Of a stretch of DNA of 64,000 nucleotides, positions 37,766-51,370 are shown one piece after another (position 1 is the stretch's first letter; every line of letters starts with the position of its first letter). Source of the DNA: Gemmatimonas groenlandica (GTDB lineage Bacteria; Gemmatimonadota; Gemmatimonadetes; Gemmatimonadales; Gemmatimonadaceae); NCBI RefSeq assembly GCF_013004105.1, contig NZ_CP053085.1, forward strand, positions 1,364,001 through 1,428,000, in the 5' to 3' direction. Position numbers and translations under genes: made by a program. Below the pieces are notes generated by a model, which worked only from the letters and a program-made list of their open reading frames with translations, made no database searches and was not told the origin of the DNA.

Positions 37766-38697
37766 CGGCTTCTGTACCGACCCCCTCGCCTGAAGAGCAG
37801 TCCCTGCGTCGAGGATTCCACCTCCTCGCGTTCGAGGATGCGCTTGCCCTCGAGGAAAGGGCGTCGCCGCGCACGATCGAAGCCTATCGTCGTGACGTGA
37901 TACGTTGTGCGGCGTTCATGCGCGAGCAGGGCATCACCAAAGCGACCGAGATCACGCCAGGATCGCTGCGTGAATTCGTGTACCACTTGAAGGATCTCGG
38001 GCTCGCCGGCACGTCGATCCGCCGGAACATCTCGGCGTTGCGCACCTGGTTCCGCATCATGCTGGCCGAAGGACTGGTAACGCACGACCCGACCGAGCGA
38101 CTCGACACGCCGGCGCGATTCCGGACGCTGCCGGAAGTGCTCACTGTCGAGGACGTCTTGAAGCTCCTGGCCGCGCCCGGCCTCGACGAGCGGCTTGCGT
38201 TCCGGGACCGCGCGATGCTCGAGTTGGCCTATGGCGCCGGCCTCCGCGTGTCCGAATGGATCGGGCTGGCGCTCAAGGACGTCCTGCTCGACGAGGGCTT
38301 GGTGCGCGTGCTGGGTAAGGGCAGCAAGGAGCGCCTCGTGCCCATCGGCCGCTCCGCGATCGGTGCCGTTGCGGTGTACGTCCGTGAACTGCGTCCGGTG
38401 CTGGAGCGCGGCGAAGGAAAGGGCGTCCTGTTTCTCAACGGACAAGGGAAGCCGCTCACCCGGATGGGCGCGTGGAAAATCCTCCGCAAGTACGTCACGA
38501 TGGCCGGTATCGAGAAGCCTGTGTCCCCGCACACGCTGCGGCACTCCTTCGCGACCCACCTGCTGGAGGGGGGGGCCGATCTCCGCGCGGTGCAGGAGAT
38601 GCTCGGCCATGCCGATATCGCCACGACCCAGATCTACACGCACGTGGATCGCGAGTATCTTCGAAGTGTGCACCGCCAGTTCCACCCGCGTCCCTGA
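37762..38697 (+). CDS. tyrosine recombinase of the XerC/XerD family
   Basis: Site-specific recombinase resolving chromosome dimers, 311 aa from the GTG at 37762 inside the DedA stop (GTGA). N-terminal SAM-like DNA-binding domain (ALEERASPRTIEAYRRDV). All catalytic residues present: R162 (GLRVSEW), K186 (GKGSKER), H257 and R260 (HTLRHSFATHLLEGG), H283 (LGHADIATTQIYTH) and nucleophile Y292. This is the housekeeping Xer pattern, not a phage integrase. A candidate target, a dif-like site, lies about 19 kb downstream at 57887. XerC and XerD cannot be told apart here. Confidence 0.9.
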   Translation: MTASVPTPSPEEQSLRRGFHLLAFEDALALEERASPRTIEAYRRDVIRCAAFMREQGITKATEITPGSLREFVYHLKDLGLAGTSIRRNISALRTWFRIMLAEGLVTHDPTERLDTPARFRTLPEVLTVEDVLKLLAAPGLDERLAFRDRAMLELAYGAGLRVSEWIGLALKDVLLDEGLVRVLGKGSKERLVPIGRSAIGAVAVYVRELRPVLERGEGKGVLFLNGQGKPLTRMGAWKILRKYVTMAGIEKPVSPHTLRHSFATHLLEGGADLRAVQEMLGHADIATTQIYTHVDREYLRSVHRQFHPRP

Positions 38698-38708
38698 CCT
38701 CGACGTCC

Positions 38709-39305
38709 ATGCTGCTCGTCATCGACAACTACGATTCGTTCACGTACAACCTCGTGCAATACTTCGGCGAGCTCGGCGAAACGCTCGAGGTGCACCGCAA
38801 CGACGCACTCACGGTCGATCAGGTGGGCGACATGGCACCCGATGCCATCGTCGTTTCGCCCGGGCCCTGCTCGCCGCGCGAGGCGGGTATCTCGGTTGAC
38901 GTGATCCGTCGTTACGGCGGCGAGATTCCGCTGCTCGGTGTATGCCTCGGACACCAGGCGATCGGCGAGGCATACGGTGGTGTCGTCAAGCGGGCCAACC
39001 GGGTCATGCACGGCAAGATGTCGAAGCTCGTACACGACGGGACCCGTCTCTTTGCCGGCATTCCATCGCCTGTCGGCGTGATGCGCTATCACTCCCTCAT
39101 CGTCGAGCGCGTGACGCTGCCGGCCGAGTTGCAAGTGACCGCCGTCGCGGTCGACGACGCGACCGAAATTCATGCCCTGCAGCATCGCACGCATCCCGTC
39201 TGGGGCGTACAGTTTCATCCCGAGTCGATTCTCACCGAGCACGGTCGCGACCTGCTGGTGAATTTCCTCGCGATGTCGCGCGCGTTCCGGGCGGCGTCGG
39301 TCTAA
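38709..39305 (+). CDS. anthranilate / aminodeoxychorismate synthase glutamine amidotransferase
   Basis: Class I glutaminase of the TrpG/PabA type, 198 aa from ATG 38709 (MLLVIDNYDSFTYNL). Triad: Cys in GVCLGHQAIGEAYGG, His-x-Glu in GVQFHPESILTEHG. The synthase partner (TrpE/PabB) is not adjacent, so the choice between tryptophan, folate or a shared role stays open. Its TAA stop overlaps the terC stop on the other strand by four bases. Confidence 0.9.
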   Translation: MLLVIDNYDSFTYNLVQYFGELGETLEVHRNDALTVDQVGDMAPDAIVVSPGPCSPREAGISVDVIRRYGGEIPLLGVCLGHQAIGEAYGGVVKRANRVMHGKMSKLVHDGTRLFAGIPSPVGVMRYHSLIVERVTLPAELQVTAVAVDDATEIHALQHRTHPVWGVQFHPESILTEHGRDLLVNFLAMSRAFRAASV

Positions 39306-40264
39306 GGCGCGTCGGCCTTGGCGGCGGCCTGCTCGGTCGATTCCTTCGGCGTGATCACCAGGGACAGCAGCACACTGCCCACGAGCAGCGTCCCGACGAC
39401 GCCAAGTGAGATACCGATGCTCAGCGGCCAGATCTCCGAGAGGAGCATCTTCGTGCCGACGAAGGCAAGCACGAGCGCCAAGCCGTACTTGAGGAGATGA
39501 AACTTGCCGATCACGCCGGCAAGCACGAAGTAGAGCGACCTCAGGCCAAGAATCGCGAACACATTCGACGTGTACACGAGAAATGGATTCCGCGTGACGC
39601 CGAAAATGGCGGGAATGGAATCGACCGCGAACACCACATCGGTGGTTTCGACGAGCGCGAGCACTACGAAGAGGGGCGTCGCGACCAGCCTGGCTGCCTT
39701 CCCGTCGATGCGCTCGCGCACGAAGAAGTGCTCACCATGGAACTTCGTGGTGATCGGGAGAAAGCGCCGCACGACTCGGATGACGGGGTTCGACTCCGGC
39801 TCGATCTCGCTCTCACCACCGAAGGCCATCTTCGCCCCCGTGTACACCAGGAACGCGCCGAACACGTAGATGATCCAGTGGAACTGGGCGATGAGGACGG
39901 CGCCCGCGCCGATCATGGCCCCGCGCATGAAGAGCGCGCCAATGATGCCCCAGAAGAGCACGCGGTGCTGCAGCTCAGCGGGAATGCGGAAGTAGCCGAA
40001 GATCAGGATGAACACGAACAGGTTGTCCACGGACAGCGCCTGCTCGATCAGGTATCCGGCGAAGAACTCCAGCATCGACGGGCGGCCCAGCGACGACCCG
40101 ATCCAGAGCCCGAAGCCCACGGCTAGGGAGATCCAGACCGCGCTCCATCCCAGAGCCTCTCGGACGCTCACCGCGTGCGCCTTCCGGTTGAATACGCCGA
40201 GGTCGATCGCCAGCAGGGCGAGCACCATTGCGTTGAACGCGATCCACCACCAGGTCGTCGGCAT
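39302..40264 (-). CDS. TerC-family integral membrane protein
   Basis: 320 aa from the ATG at 40264. TerC/Alx-type protein with about nine helices. The conserved acidic membrane motifs EQALSVDNLFVFILIFGYF and VETTDVVFAVDSIPAIFGVT are intact; in this family they are linked to metal ion (Mn2+, tellurite) handling. The long loop after helix 5 (about residues 175-215) is charged. One of two minus-strand genes left of the terminus region; convergent with the amidotransferase and divergent from kdsB. Confidence 0.88.
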   Translation of the reverse strand: MPTTWWWIAFNAMVLALLAIDLGVFNRKAHAVSVREALGWSAVWISLAVGFGLWIGSSLGRPSMLEFFAGYLIEQALSVDNLFVFILIFGYFRIPAELQHRVLFWGIIGALFMRGAMIGAGAVLIAQFHWIIYVFGAFLVYTGAKMAFGGESEIEPESNPVIRVVRRFLPITTKFHGEHFFVRERIDGKAARLVATPLFVVLALVETTDVVFAVDSIPAIFGVTRNPFLVYTSNVFAILGLRSLYFVLAGVIGKFHLLKYGLALVLAFVGTKMLLSEIWPLSIGISLGVVGTLLVGSVLLSLVITPKESTEQAAAKADAP

Positions 40265-40296
40265 GCAGGGAACGAAAGAGTGAAACGACGACCTGT

Positions 40297-40325
40297 TTGC
40301 CTTCAGGCGCCAAACTGCGTATCTT
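40297..40325 (+). promoter_or_regulatory. candidate sigma70-type promoter of the kds-lpt-rpoN operon
   Basis: TTGCCT (40297-40302), a 17-base spacer, and TATCTT (40320-40325), 45 bases before the kdsB ATG in the 106-bp terC/kdsB divergent region. Good hexamer matches and ideal spacing, locally AT-richer than surroundings. Confidence 0.55.
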
Positions 40326-40370
40326 AACTGGCGTGAAATTTGCTGCAACCACGCCCAGTCCAACAGGACA

Positions 40371-43699
<3,329 letters not shown>

Positions 43700-43703
<4 letters not shown>

Positions 43704-44362
43704 TGGTCGATGCGTCTCCGTCCGCGGTCGATGTGCTCCCTCCGCTCGTCGTCGATTCGCCCCGCATCGCGCCGACGCTCGCGCGCCGCATTCGGCTGGT
43801 CGGACTCGACGTGGACGGTGTGCTGACCGACGGTGGTGTGTATCTCGGTGCGGCGACGTCAGGCGGCATCAACGTGCCGTTCGAGCTGAAGCGCTATGAC
43901 ATTCAGGACGGCCTCGGCATCCAGATGCTCCGCGACTGCGGCGTCAAGGTCGTCATCATTACCGGTCGCGTGTCGGACAGCGTCGCGCAGCGGGCACGAG
44001 AGCTTCGGGTCGATGCAGTCGTGCAAGACCCGGAAGCTCGCAAGCTGACGGCGCTCACGAAGATCGTCAGCGATTTCGGCTGTACACTCGATGAAGTGGC
44101 GTTCGTCGGCGACGACCTCCCCGATCTCTCGGTGCTCCGTCGCGTTGGACTTCCCGTTGCCGTAGGCAATGCGGTTGCCGAGGTACGACGCGTGGCGCAA
44201 CTGCAATTGCACGCGCCCGGGGGACATGGCGCCGTGCGTGAGTTTGCGGAGGCACTGCTGCTCGCTCGAGGGGAGTGGACTGACGCCGTGGAACGCTATG
44301 TCGCCAGTCGCAGTGTTCCCGCAGCGACACCAGATGACGCGCGTGAGGACGCGCTCCCATGA
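43700..44362 (+). CDS. kdsC: KDO-8-phosphate phosphatase
   Basis: HAD-family phosphatase, 220 aa from GTG 43700 (the next codon is ATG). HAD motif GLDVDGVLTDGGVYL with D37 and D39, then VIITGRVS, QDPEARKLTAL and FVGDDLPDLSVLRRVGLPVAVGNA. About 30 N-terminal and 20 C-terminal residues exceed the minimal enzyme. Between kdsA and kdsD. Confidence 0.93.
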
Positions 44363-45321
44363 CTGCTGAACTGATCGTCGAGCGCGGTCGACGCGTGTTG
44401 AATCTCGAAGCGGCCGCCTTGACCGACGTCGAGCGTACGCTGGGAGACGATTTTGCACGTGCCGTACAGCTGTTGGCCGCGTGCCGCGGACGCGTCATCA
44501 TTGCCGGCGTCGGAAAGTCCGGCTTGGTCGGCCGCAAGATGGCCGCGACCTTCACGTCCACGGGCTCGCCGGCGATGTTTCTGCATCCGGTGGAAAGTGT
44601 GCACGGCGATCTCGGTATCGTTGGCACGGACGACGTCGCCATTCTGATCTCGAAGAGTGGTGAGAGTCAGGAATTGCTCGGCCTCATCGATGCGCTTTCG
44701 CGGCTCGGTGTCCGCATGATCGCGATAACCGCCGACCGCGCGTCACGCTTGTCGCGACACGCCGACGTCACGCTGGACCTTGGCGTCCGCGAGGAGGCGT
44801 GCCCGCATGACCTCGCACCAACTACGAGCACCACGGTCACGATGGCGCTGGGCGACGCGCTGGCCGTCGCGCTGATGGAAGAGAAGGGCTTTCGCGCCGA
44901 GGATTTCGCCCGGTTTCATCCGGGGGGATCGCTCGGTCGGCGGTTGCTCACTCGGGTAGCCGATGTCATGGTGTCGTCGGACCTACCGGTGCTCGACCGC
45001 ACCGCGACCATGCGCGAGGCCATCGTCTTGCTCGCCGAACGCCGCGGAATCGCCGTGGTCGTGGAACATGATCGCGTGTTGGGGGTCGTCACCGCAGGCG
45101 ACCTGACGCGCTTGCTGGAGCGCCATACGGACGTGTTGTCCGTGCCCGTCGCGTCGGTGATGACGACCACGCCGCGGATGGCGCACGATCATGAACTGGG
45201 GAGTGCTGTGGTGCACCGTATGGAGACGCATGGCATCATGGCGATGCCAGTGCTGAATGAGCACGAAGGTCTCGTCGGGATCGTGCATCTGCACGACCTG
45301 ATGCGTGCGGGCGCGGCATGA
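44359..45321 (+). CDS. kdsD: arabinose-5-phosphate isomerase (KdsD/KpsF type)
   Basis: Turns ribulose 5-phosphate into arabinose 5-phosphate for KdsA, 320 aa. SIS domain (GVGKSGLVGRKMAATFTSTG, ISKSGESQELL, DLAPTTSTT) followed by two CBS domains (VADVMVSSDLPVLDRTAT; VASVMTTTPRMAHDHEL). Overlaps kdsC and lptC by four bases each. Confidence 0.94.
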   Translation: MTAELIVERGRRVLNLEAAALTDVERTLGDDFARAVQLLAACRGRVIIAGVGKSGLVGRKMAATFTSTGSPAMFLHPVESVHGDLGIVGTDDVAILISKSGESQELLGLIDALSRLGVRMIAITADRASRLSRHADVTLDLGVREEACPHDLAPTTSTTVTMALGDALAVALMEEKGFRAEDFARFHPGGSLGRRLLTRVADVMVSSDLPVLDRTATMREAIVLLAERRGIAVVVEHDRVLGVVTAGDLTRLLERHTDVLSVPVASVMTTTPRMAHDHELGSAVVHRMETHGIMAMPVLNEHEGLVGIVHLHDLMRAGAA

Positions 45322-45884
45322 AGTGGCGCACCGTTGCCGCATTGGGACTCAGCGCGCTGGTGCTGTCTGCCGCCGCCTGTCCGAACGCGAAGGGCAAGAC
45401 GCAGGTCAAGACCAAGGCCACGAAATCCGCTATTCCCGACTCGGCGGATCAGATCATCTTTGGCTTTCGCACGTTCTTGACCGACCAAGGCATTTCGAAG
45501 GGTGTGCTACTCGCCGACACTGCGCTGTCGTATGACGATGCCACGCGGATGGAGCTGCGCCGGGTGAACGTCACGTTTTACACGTCGGTGGGTATCAGGG
45601 ATGGCGTGCTCACGGCGAAGGCTGGCACGTACAACTTGCGACTCTCCCGCCTCGACGCGCGCGGTGACGTCGTGGTCGTTCGCGATGATGGAAAACGGCT
45701 GTCGTCCCAGCAGCTCGTGTACGATCAGGTCCGCAATCAGATCTTCACCGACAGCACGTTCGTCCTCAACGAGCCGTCGCGTACCTTCACGGGCCTTGGA
45801 TTCGAGTCGGATCCGCAGCTCACGAAGTTCCGCTGTCTCCGCAACTGCAAGGGCCTCGCGCCCGTCAAGATTCCCACCAAGTAA
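45318..45884 (+). CDS. lptC: LPS export protein LptC-like
   Basis: Inner-membrane bitopic or lipid-anchored component of the LPS bridge, 188 aa. The N-terminus ends in LSAAAC (C21), a possible lipobox. The beta-jellyroll pattern (TALSYDDATRMELRRVNVTFY; GVLTAKAGTYNLRLSRLDARGDVVV) matches the LptC/OstA fold. The order kdsD-lptC-lptA-lptB is the standard one, which supports the call more than the weak sequence conservation. Confidence 0.85.
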   Translation: MKWRTVAALGLSALVLSAAACPNAKGKTQVKTKATKSAIPDSADQIIFGFRTFLTDQGISKGVLLADTALSYDDATRMELRRVNVTFYTSVGIRDGVLTAKAGTYNLRLSRLDARGDVVVVRDDGKRLSSQQLVYDQVRNQIFTDSTFVLNEPSRTFTGLGFESDPQLTKFRCLRNCKGLAPVKIPTK

Positions 45885-45887
45885 CGC

Positions 45888-47585
45888 GTGACTCCTCGAC
45901 GTTCGCGCATTCGCGCCATCACCGTGCTCGGCACGGTCTCGCTGCTGGCGATTTTCGCCGGTTGCCGCGGGGCGCGCCGTGGTGCGACGTCGGTCACCCC
46001 CGGCACGACGGCGGCCGTGTCCGACAGCGCCCGCCGGTCCGGCGCACGCGCGGATTCGGTGCGTGCCGATTCGATGCGCGCCGACTCGCTCGCGGTGCTT
46101 GCGAAGGCGGCGGCAAAGGACAGCGCCGCGACGCGCGATAGCTCGGCGCTTGCGACGGCTCGTCGAGACAGTCTGGCGGCCGCCAAGTCGCGTCCCGCCA
46201 AGAAGGCGGTGTCTTCCGGCACGTCGCGAAACTGCGTGTTGGATTTCGCCGATAGTCCGCCGGAAACCCGCTTGCTGTACACGCGGCTTCCCGACAGCAC
46301 GGCGAACACCTTCATCGGCGGTGGCTTCGTCGGTCGTTGTCAGGGTGAGAACAACCGGATCAGCGCCGACAGTGCCGAACAGTTCGAGTCCGCCGGCATC
46401 GTCAACATGTACGGCAACGTGGTGTACGAGGAGCCGAATAAGCTGCGGGTGACGGCTGCCCACGCCACCTACTTCACGCGGGAAGGACGGTTGTTTGCCG
46501 ACGGCGGCGTGGTGGCTACGCAGCTGGCGTCCGGCAGCACGTTCAGCGGGCCGAACATCGAGTACTACCGGGTCATGCCGGGGCGTCCTGTCGCCAAGCT
46601 GGTCGCACCAAACCGGCCAACCGCTCAACTCATCGAGAAGGACAGCACGGGCAAGCCGGGGCAGCCCACCGTCGTGACGGCGGATCGGTTTGAAGATGTC
46701 GGCGACACCCTCGTGCTCGGTTGGGGCGATGTCATCATCACCCGCGAGAAGATCATCGGGCGTTCGGATTCGCTGGCTTACAACAAGACCACCCAGCTGG
46801 CGCGGCTCGTGCGCGCCGCTCGTATTCGCAGCCTGGATACGGCGCAGGCGTTCACGCTGAATGGGGACACGATCGACCTGTTCACCACCGACAAGAAGCT
46901 CGATCGGGTATTCGCGCTGCACAGCGCCACCGCCACCAACAAGGACCTGGTAATCAACGCCGAGCGTATCGATCTGCGCCTCAAGGAGCAGAAGATCGAC
47001 GAAGCGTACGCCTTCGGCAAAGGGCGCGCACGCGCCAAGACACCGCAGCAGGATGTCGAGGCCGACTCGATGCGTATCGTGCTGACCGACCAGCGTCCGC
47101 GGGAAGTACGCGCAATCGGCGGGGCGGTGGCGAAGGGAGTTGCGGACACGCTCAAGATCAAGTCGGCCGATCGTGACATGCTTCGCGGTGACAGCCTCTT
47201 CGCCTACTTCGACACGGCGCAGGTGGCGGCCGACACGAGCAAGCAGACCCGAATCAAGGAGATCCGCGCGTTCGGGAACGCCAGTTCGCTTTTTCAGATT
47301 GCCTCGAAGAAGGGACCGACGGCACCGCCGGCCCTCAACTACGTGCGCGGTCAGCGCATCTTCGTGCAGTTCGATACGGGCTCTGTGCGGGATGTTCGAG
47401 TAGATTCCTCCGCGTCGGGACTGTATCTCGAACCGGCTCCGGACAGTCTTGCCGACAGCACCGTTCGGAAGCCACCCGCCAAGAAGCCCCCCCTCGCCCC
47501 CGTTGCCCCGCTGCCCGAGCCTCCGGCTCCGATGTACGCCCCGATGTCCGCCGCCGTCGTCACCATCTCTCGCCGACCGTCATGA
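45888..47585 (+). CDS. large LptA/OstA-like LPS transport protein
   Basis: 565 aa, about three times a classical LptA. Start GTG 45888. N-terminal leader with IFAGC (C26), so probably a lipoprotein. Residues about 45-115 are an Ala/Ser/Asp/Arg-rich low-complexity, likely helical stretch with repeated RADSxRAD units. The rest shows repeated OstA-type beta segments ([42 protein letters not shown]), a Pro-rich tail follows. Likely acts as an extended periplasmic LPS bridge. Confidence 0.75.
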   Translation: MTPRRSRIRAITVLGTVSLLAIFAGCRGARRGATSVTPGTTAAVSDSARRSGARADSVRADSMRADSLAVLAKAAAKDSAATRDSSALATARRDSLAAAKSRPAKKAVSSGTSRNCVLDFADSPPETRLLYTRLPDSTANTFIGGGFVGRCQGENNRISADSAEQFESAGIVNMYGNVVYEEPNKLRVTAAHATYFTREGRLFADGGVVATQLASGSTFSGPNIEYYRVMPGRPVAKLVAPNRPTAQLIEKDSTGKPGQPTVVTADRFEDVGDTLVLGWGDVIITREKIIGRSDSLAYNKTTQLARLVRAARIRSLDTAQAFTLNGDTIDLFTTDKKLDRVFALHSATATNKDLVINAERIDLRLKEQKIDEAYAFGKGRARAKTPQQDVEADSMRIVLTDQRPREVRAIGGAVAKGVADTLKIKSADRDMLRGDSLFAYFDTAQVAADTSKQTRIKEIRAFGNASSLFQIASKKGPTAPPALNYVRGQRIFVQFDTGSVRDVRVDSSASGLYLEPAPDSLADSTVRKPPAKKPPLAPVAPLPEPPAPMYAPMSAAVVTISRRPS

Positions 47586-48790
47586 CCGATTCCGCTTCGC
47601 CCACGCCGTCGTCGCTCGAGGAAACCCTCGCGCTGGTCGATCGCGTCGTGCACGGCGACCGATCGATGGCGTCGGCCCTCGGCGCGGTTATCGAGGCGGC
47701 AGACGCGCACGGCTCAGCGGCCCTTCACGCCATCGCGAGCCGATACATCGAGCAACACGCCGACGGTCCGCGGCTTCCGATGGACGAAGTCCGCGCGCAT
47801 CTGGCGTCGGCGATCTTGCCACGGTTGGCGGCGGGTGGGGTGTTGGAGGTTCCGGCGAATGGCCTGGGGTCGCCGGAGTCCACGGTCCAAGTCTCACCGG
47901 CACTGTGGACGGCACTGCGTGCGCATCGCGCCGAGCTCGCACGTCAGTTGAAGGCGACCGGCGAGTTTCCGCGAGTTGGCCGTACGCCCACCACGGGCGC
48001 CACTCTGCCCGTCACCGGCGACTCGGTGCTCAGCGCGGAGGGGCTGATCAAGGCCTACCGCGGCCGTCGCGTCGTGAACGACGTCGCATTGAATGTCGCG
48101 CAGGGCGAGATCGTTGGACTCCTCGGCCCCAACGGCGCGGGTAAGACGACCACCTTCTACATGCTGGTCGGCCTCATCGAACCGCAGTCTGGACGCATCA
48201 AGCTCGATGGGCAGGACATTACCGGCATGCCGATGTACCAGCGAGCGCGCCAGGGTATCGGTTACCTCTCGCAGGAGCCGTCCATCTTCCGAAAGCTGAC
48301 CGTCGAGCAGAACATTCTCGCGATCCTCGAGACGTTGCCGCTCTCGGCGGCTGAGCGGAAGGAACGCCTGGAAACGTTGCTCGACGAACTCAGTATCAAG
48401 CATCTCCGGAGTAGCCGCGCCTTCCAGCTTTCCGGTGGTGAGCGTCGTCGTCTGGAGATTACACGAGCCCTGGTCACGCAGCCGAAATTCATGATGCTCG
48501 ACGAGCCGTTTGCCGGTGTCGACCCGATTGCGGTTCACGACATCCAGACGATCGTGGCGGGACTGCGCCATCGGGGTATCGGCGTGCTCATCAGTGACCA
48601 CAATGTTGAACAGACGCTGGACATTGTGGATCGGGCGTACATCATGTTCGATGGGCAGGTGAAAGTCTCGGGCACCGTTCGTGAACTAGTGTTCGACGAT
48701 ACGGTGGCGGAGATCTACCTGGGGCCGACGCTTACTGCGCGACTCCGAGCGCGCTTCGCTGAAGCTGATGAAGAGGTGGTAACGTCATGA
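47582..48790 (+). CDS. lptB: LPS export ABC transporter ATPase LptB with long N-terminal extension
   Basis: 402 aa; classical LptB is about 240. The ATPase begins near residue 148 ([20 protein letters not shown]), Walker [12 protein letters not shown] at 182-192, signature [11 protein letters not shown], Walker [14 protein letters not shown] and the switch His in [10 protein letters not shown]. The first 147 residues are mostly helical, Ala-rich and acidic, with no motif I know. The start overlaps the previous stop (ATGA), so the extension is part of the annotated gene unless an internal start is used. Powers LPS extraction with LptFG, not in this window. Confidence 0.92.
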   Translation: MTDSASPTPSSLEETLALVDRVVHGDRSMASALGAVIEAADAHGSAALHAIASRYIEQHADGPRLPMDEVRAHLASAILPRLAAGGVLEVPANGLGSPESTVQVSPALWTALRAHRAELARQLKATGEFPRVGRTPTTGATLPVTGDSVLSAEGLIKAYRGRRVVNDVALNVAQGEIVGLLGPNGAGKTTTFYMLVGLIEPQSGRIKLDGQDITGMPMYQRARQGIGYLSQEPSIFRKLTVEQNILAILETLPLSAAERKERLETLLDELSIKHLRSSRAFQLSGGERRRLEITRALVTQPKFMMLDEPFAGVDPIAVHDIQTIVAGLRHRGIGVLISDHNVEQTLDIVDRAYIMFDGQVKVSGTVRELVFDDTVAEIYLGPTLTARLRARFAEADEEVVTS

Positions 48791-50274
48791 GGCCAGGTCT
48801 CCAACAGAGCACCGGACTCCGGCAGGAGCTCAAAGTCAATCCACGCCTGTATCAGGCGATGGATTTGCTATACATGCCCCTGCTCGACTTGCAGCAGCAC
48901 CTTAAGCAGGAGCTCCTCACGAATCCGTTCCTCGATCTCGTCGAGCCCGAGGACGAGGACGACGAATCGGCCGACGCGGACGAAGTGCCGGAGGCAGAGG
49001 ACCTGGCCGAACCGGAAACCGCCGTCGAGTCCGAGCCGGAGAAGACGGGGGACGATGACGTCGACTGGGAGGCCGTGCTCCTCGACGGCTTCGAGACGGG
49101 CGGTCAGCGGGAAGAGCACGAGCAGCGCGAGTGGTACGAGCCGGTCACGGTCGACACGAAGCATCTGTCGGATCATCTCACGGAACAGTTGTCGTTGATC
49201 GAGATGTCGCCGCGCGAAGCCATCCTGGCGGACGAATTCGTGGGCAATATTTCTGACGACGGCTATCTCGCCTGTCCGCTGGAAGTCATCCAGCGTGGCG
49301 TGAACGAATGGCTCGCGGCGGAAGCGGAAGAGCGCGACGCCGAGGTCACGCCGTTCAGCGATGACGAAATGCAGGCGATGCTGAAGATCATTCAGGAGCT
49401 CGATCCGCCGGGTGTCGGCGCACGTGATCTTCGCGAATGCCTGCTGCTGCAGCTGCGTGCGGCCGGCCATCGGGATTCGATGGCGTATCGGCTCGTCGAG
49501 GAATCGTTCGAAGAGCTGATCTCCCATCGGTGGAGCGAGCTCTCCAAGCGGTTCGGCATCAGCGCGCAGGAAGTGCAAAGCGCCGCCGACGAAATCGCGA
49601 AGCTCGATCCGAAGCCCGGCCTGCGCTACAGCGCCGGCGGCGACAACTACATCATTCCCGATCTCGTTGTCGACAAGATCGATCAGGCGTATCACATCTT
49701 CCTGAACGACGGGAATCTGCCGCGGCTCAAGCTGTCGCGTGCCTATCAGGAGATCGCCCGCGACAAGAAGAAGTTCGATACCGAGAGCAAGGACTTCATC
49801 GCCAGCAAGCTGAACTCGGCGAACTGGATGATTCAGGCCATCGAGCAGCGTCGTCAGACGATGCTGAAGGTCATGCACTACATCGTCGATCGGCAGCGTG
49901 ACTTCTTCGAGCGTGGTGTACAGGCGCTGCGTCCGCTGACGCTGCGTGAAGTGGCAGAAGCGGTGGGCATGCATGAATCGACCGTCAGTCGCGTCACCAA
50001 CGAGAAGTTCGTGCAGACGCCGCGCGGGGTGCTGCCGCTCAAGTTCTTCTTCTCGTCAGGGCTCGCCACCAGCGATGGCGACGACGTGTCGGCGCGCGGG
50101 ATCAAGGATCAGATTCAGAAGCTGGTGTCGGGCGAGGATACCAAGAGTCCGCTCACCGATCAGGCCATCGTCGAGATCCTGCAGCAGACGGGTGTGCAGA
50201 TTGCGCGCCGTACGGTCGCCAAGTACCGTGACCAACTCGGCGTGCTGCCCGCCCGCATGCGAAAGCGCGTCTGA
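48787..50274 (+). CDS. rpoN: RNA polymerase sigma-54 factor
   Basis: 495 aa. Region I is Gln/Leu-rich ([24 protein letters not shown] begins at residue 4); region II is a strongly acidic linker (about residues 55-90); region III has the core-binding domain and the helix-turn-helix [19 protein letters not shown]; the RpoN box [14 protein letters not shown] is near the end. lptB-rpoN adjacency is widespread in Gram-negatives. Last gene of the operon. Confidence 0.96.
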   Translation: MRPGLQQSTGLRQELKVNPRLYQAMDLLYMPLLDLQQHLKQELLTNPFLDLVEPEDEDDESADADEVPEAEDLAEPETAVESEPEKTGDDDVDWEAVLLDGFETGGQREEHEQREWYEPVTVDTKHLSDHLTEQLSLIEMSPREAILADEFVGNISDDGYLACPLEVIQRGVNEWLAAEAEERDAEVTPFSDDEMQAMLKIIQELDPPGVGARDLRECLLLQLRAAGHRDSMAYRLVEESFEELISHRWSELSKRFGISAQEVQSAADEIAKLDPKPGLRYSAGGDNYIIPDLVVDKIDQAYHIFLNDGNLPRLKLSRAYQEIARDKKKFDTESKDFIASKLNSANWMIQAIEQRRQTMLKVMHYIVDRQRDFFERGVQALRPLTLREVAEAVGMHESTVSRVTNEKFVQTPRGVLPLKFFFSSGLATSDGDDVSARGIKDQIQKLVSGEDTKSPLTDQAIVEILQQTGVQIARRTVAKYRDQLGVLPARMRKRV

Positions 50275-50312
50275 CCGCGCGCGACTGAACGCGATCTCCT
50301 CTCTCATTCCGA

Positions 50313-51356
50313 ATGGCCGTCTCCGCTCGTCCGCTTCGGCGCGTCTCCCAGTCGACGGCGACTTCTGTCGTCGACGTCAGCGTTCTCGTGCCCGCAAAAG
50401 ACGAGGCAGGCAATCTCGCGCTCTTCCTCGAGCTGTGTGAGGCGACCTTCCGAAACGAGTCCGCCCGCTACGAGGTCGTGGTCGTCGATGACGGATCGAC
50501 CGACGGAAGCTGGGCGCTCTTGCAGGAACTTCGCGCGTCGTATCCGTTCCTGCGGCCGGTGCGCCACCGCGCGCAGCGCGGTATCGCCGAAGCACTCCGC
50601 ACCGGTTATCTCCAGTCGCACGGGCGCGTGCTGGTGTTCTATCCGGCCGATCTGCAGTTCAAGCCCGAGGATATCCCGCGCCTGGTGAACCCCATTCTGG
50701 CCGGTGAGTCGGACATGGTCACGGGATACAAGCAAGGGAAGTACGAGAAGGCTTTCGTCTCGGGCATCTACAACAAGCTCAGTCGCACGCTCTTTCACGT
50801 GCCGGTGCGTGACCTGAACAACGTGAAGGCGTATCGTCGCGAAATCATGGCGGCACTACCGATGCGCCCCGATTTCCATCGGTACATGATCGTCATGGCG
50901 GCGGCGCAGGGATTCACGGTCACCGAAGTCCCGGTGCCGCTGTATGCGCGTCATTCCGGCCGGTCGAAGTTCGGCTTGTCGCGCATCCCGATCGGCGTGC
51001 TCGACATGCTCGCGGTGTGGTTCGAACTCAAGTTCGGCCAGAAGCCGCTGCTCGCGTTCGGCATGCTCGGTGTGGCGCTGTTTGCCTTGGGCGTACTGTC
51101 GGGACTTGGCGCGCTCGTGTGGTTGGCCATGACCGGACAGGGCCAGCGTTGGGTGTGGACGGTGATTCAGACATGTCTCATGCTCGGCTCGATCTTCTTT
51201 GCCACTGGTTTGCTTGGTGAGCAAATCGCGCAGCAGCGCTCCGAGGTGCGAGAGTTGCGGCGCGAACTCGGCGAGCTCGCGAGCGCGCAGCACGACGAGG
51301 ATGCCGACGACGTCACGCCAAGCGTGACCGCCGGCGTCGATCGCGACCACCGCTGA
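50313..51356 (+). CDS. GT2 glycosyltransferase with two C-terminal membrane helices
   Basis: 347 aa. GT2 domain with VSVLVPAKDEAGNL, VVVVDDGSTDGSW and the VFYPADLQF acceptor region, as in polyprenyl-phosphate sugar transferases (DPM1/ArnC/GtrB type). Two membrane helices at about residues 245-270 and 280-300, then a charged helical tail (QRSEVRELRRELGEL). Likely transfers a sugar to undecaprenyl phosphate; the sugar is unknown. First gene of the surface-glycan block. Confidence 0.82.
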   Translation: MAVSARPLRRVSQSTATSVVDVSVLVPAKDEAGNLALFLELCEATFRNESARYEVVVVDDGSTDGSWALLQELRASYPFLRPVRHRAQRGIAEALRTGYLQSHGRVLVFYPADLQFKPEDIPRLVNPILAGESDMVTGYKQGKYEKAFVSGIYNKLSRTLFHVPVRDLNNVKAYRREIMAALPMRPDFHRYMIVMAAAQGFTVTEVPVPLYARHSGRSKFGLSRIPIGVLDMLAVWFELKFGQKPLLAFGMLGVALFALGVLSGLGALVWLAMTGQGQRWVWTVIQTCLMLGSIFFATGLLGEQIAQQRSEVRELRRELGELASAQHDEDADDVTPSVTAGVDRDHR

Positions 51357-51370
51357 CGGTCGGCGCTTCG

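Noticed and set aside
37762-38697. phage or island integrase
   Set aside because: Sequence and context are of the housekeeping XerC/D type; there are no att repeats, phage genes or composition shift around it.
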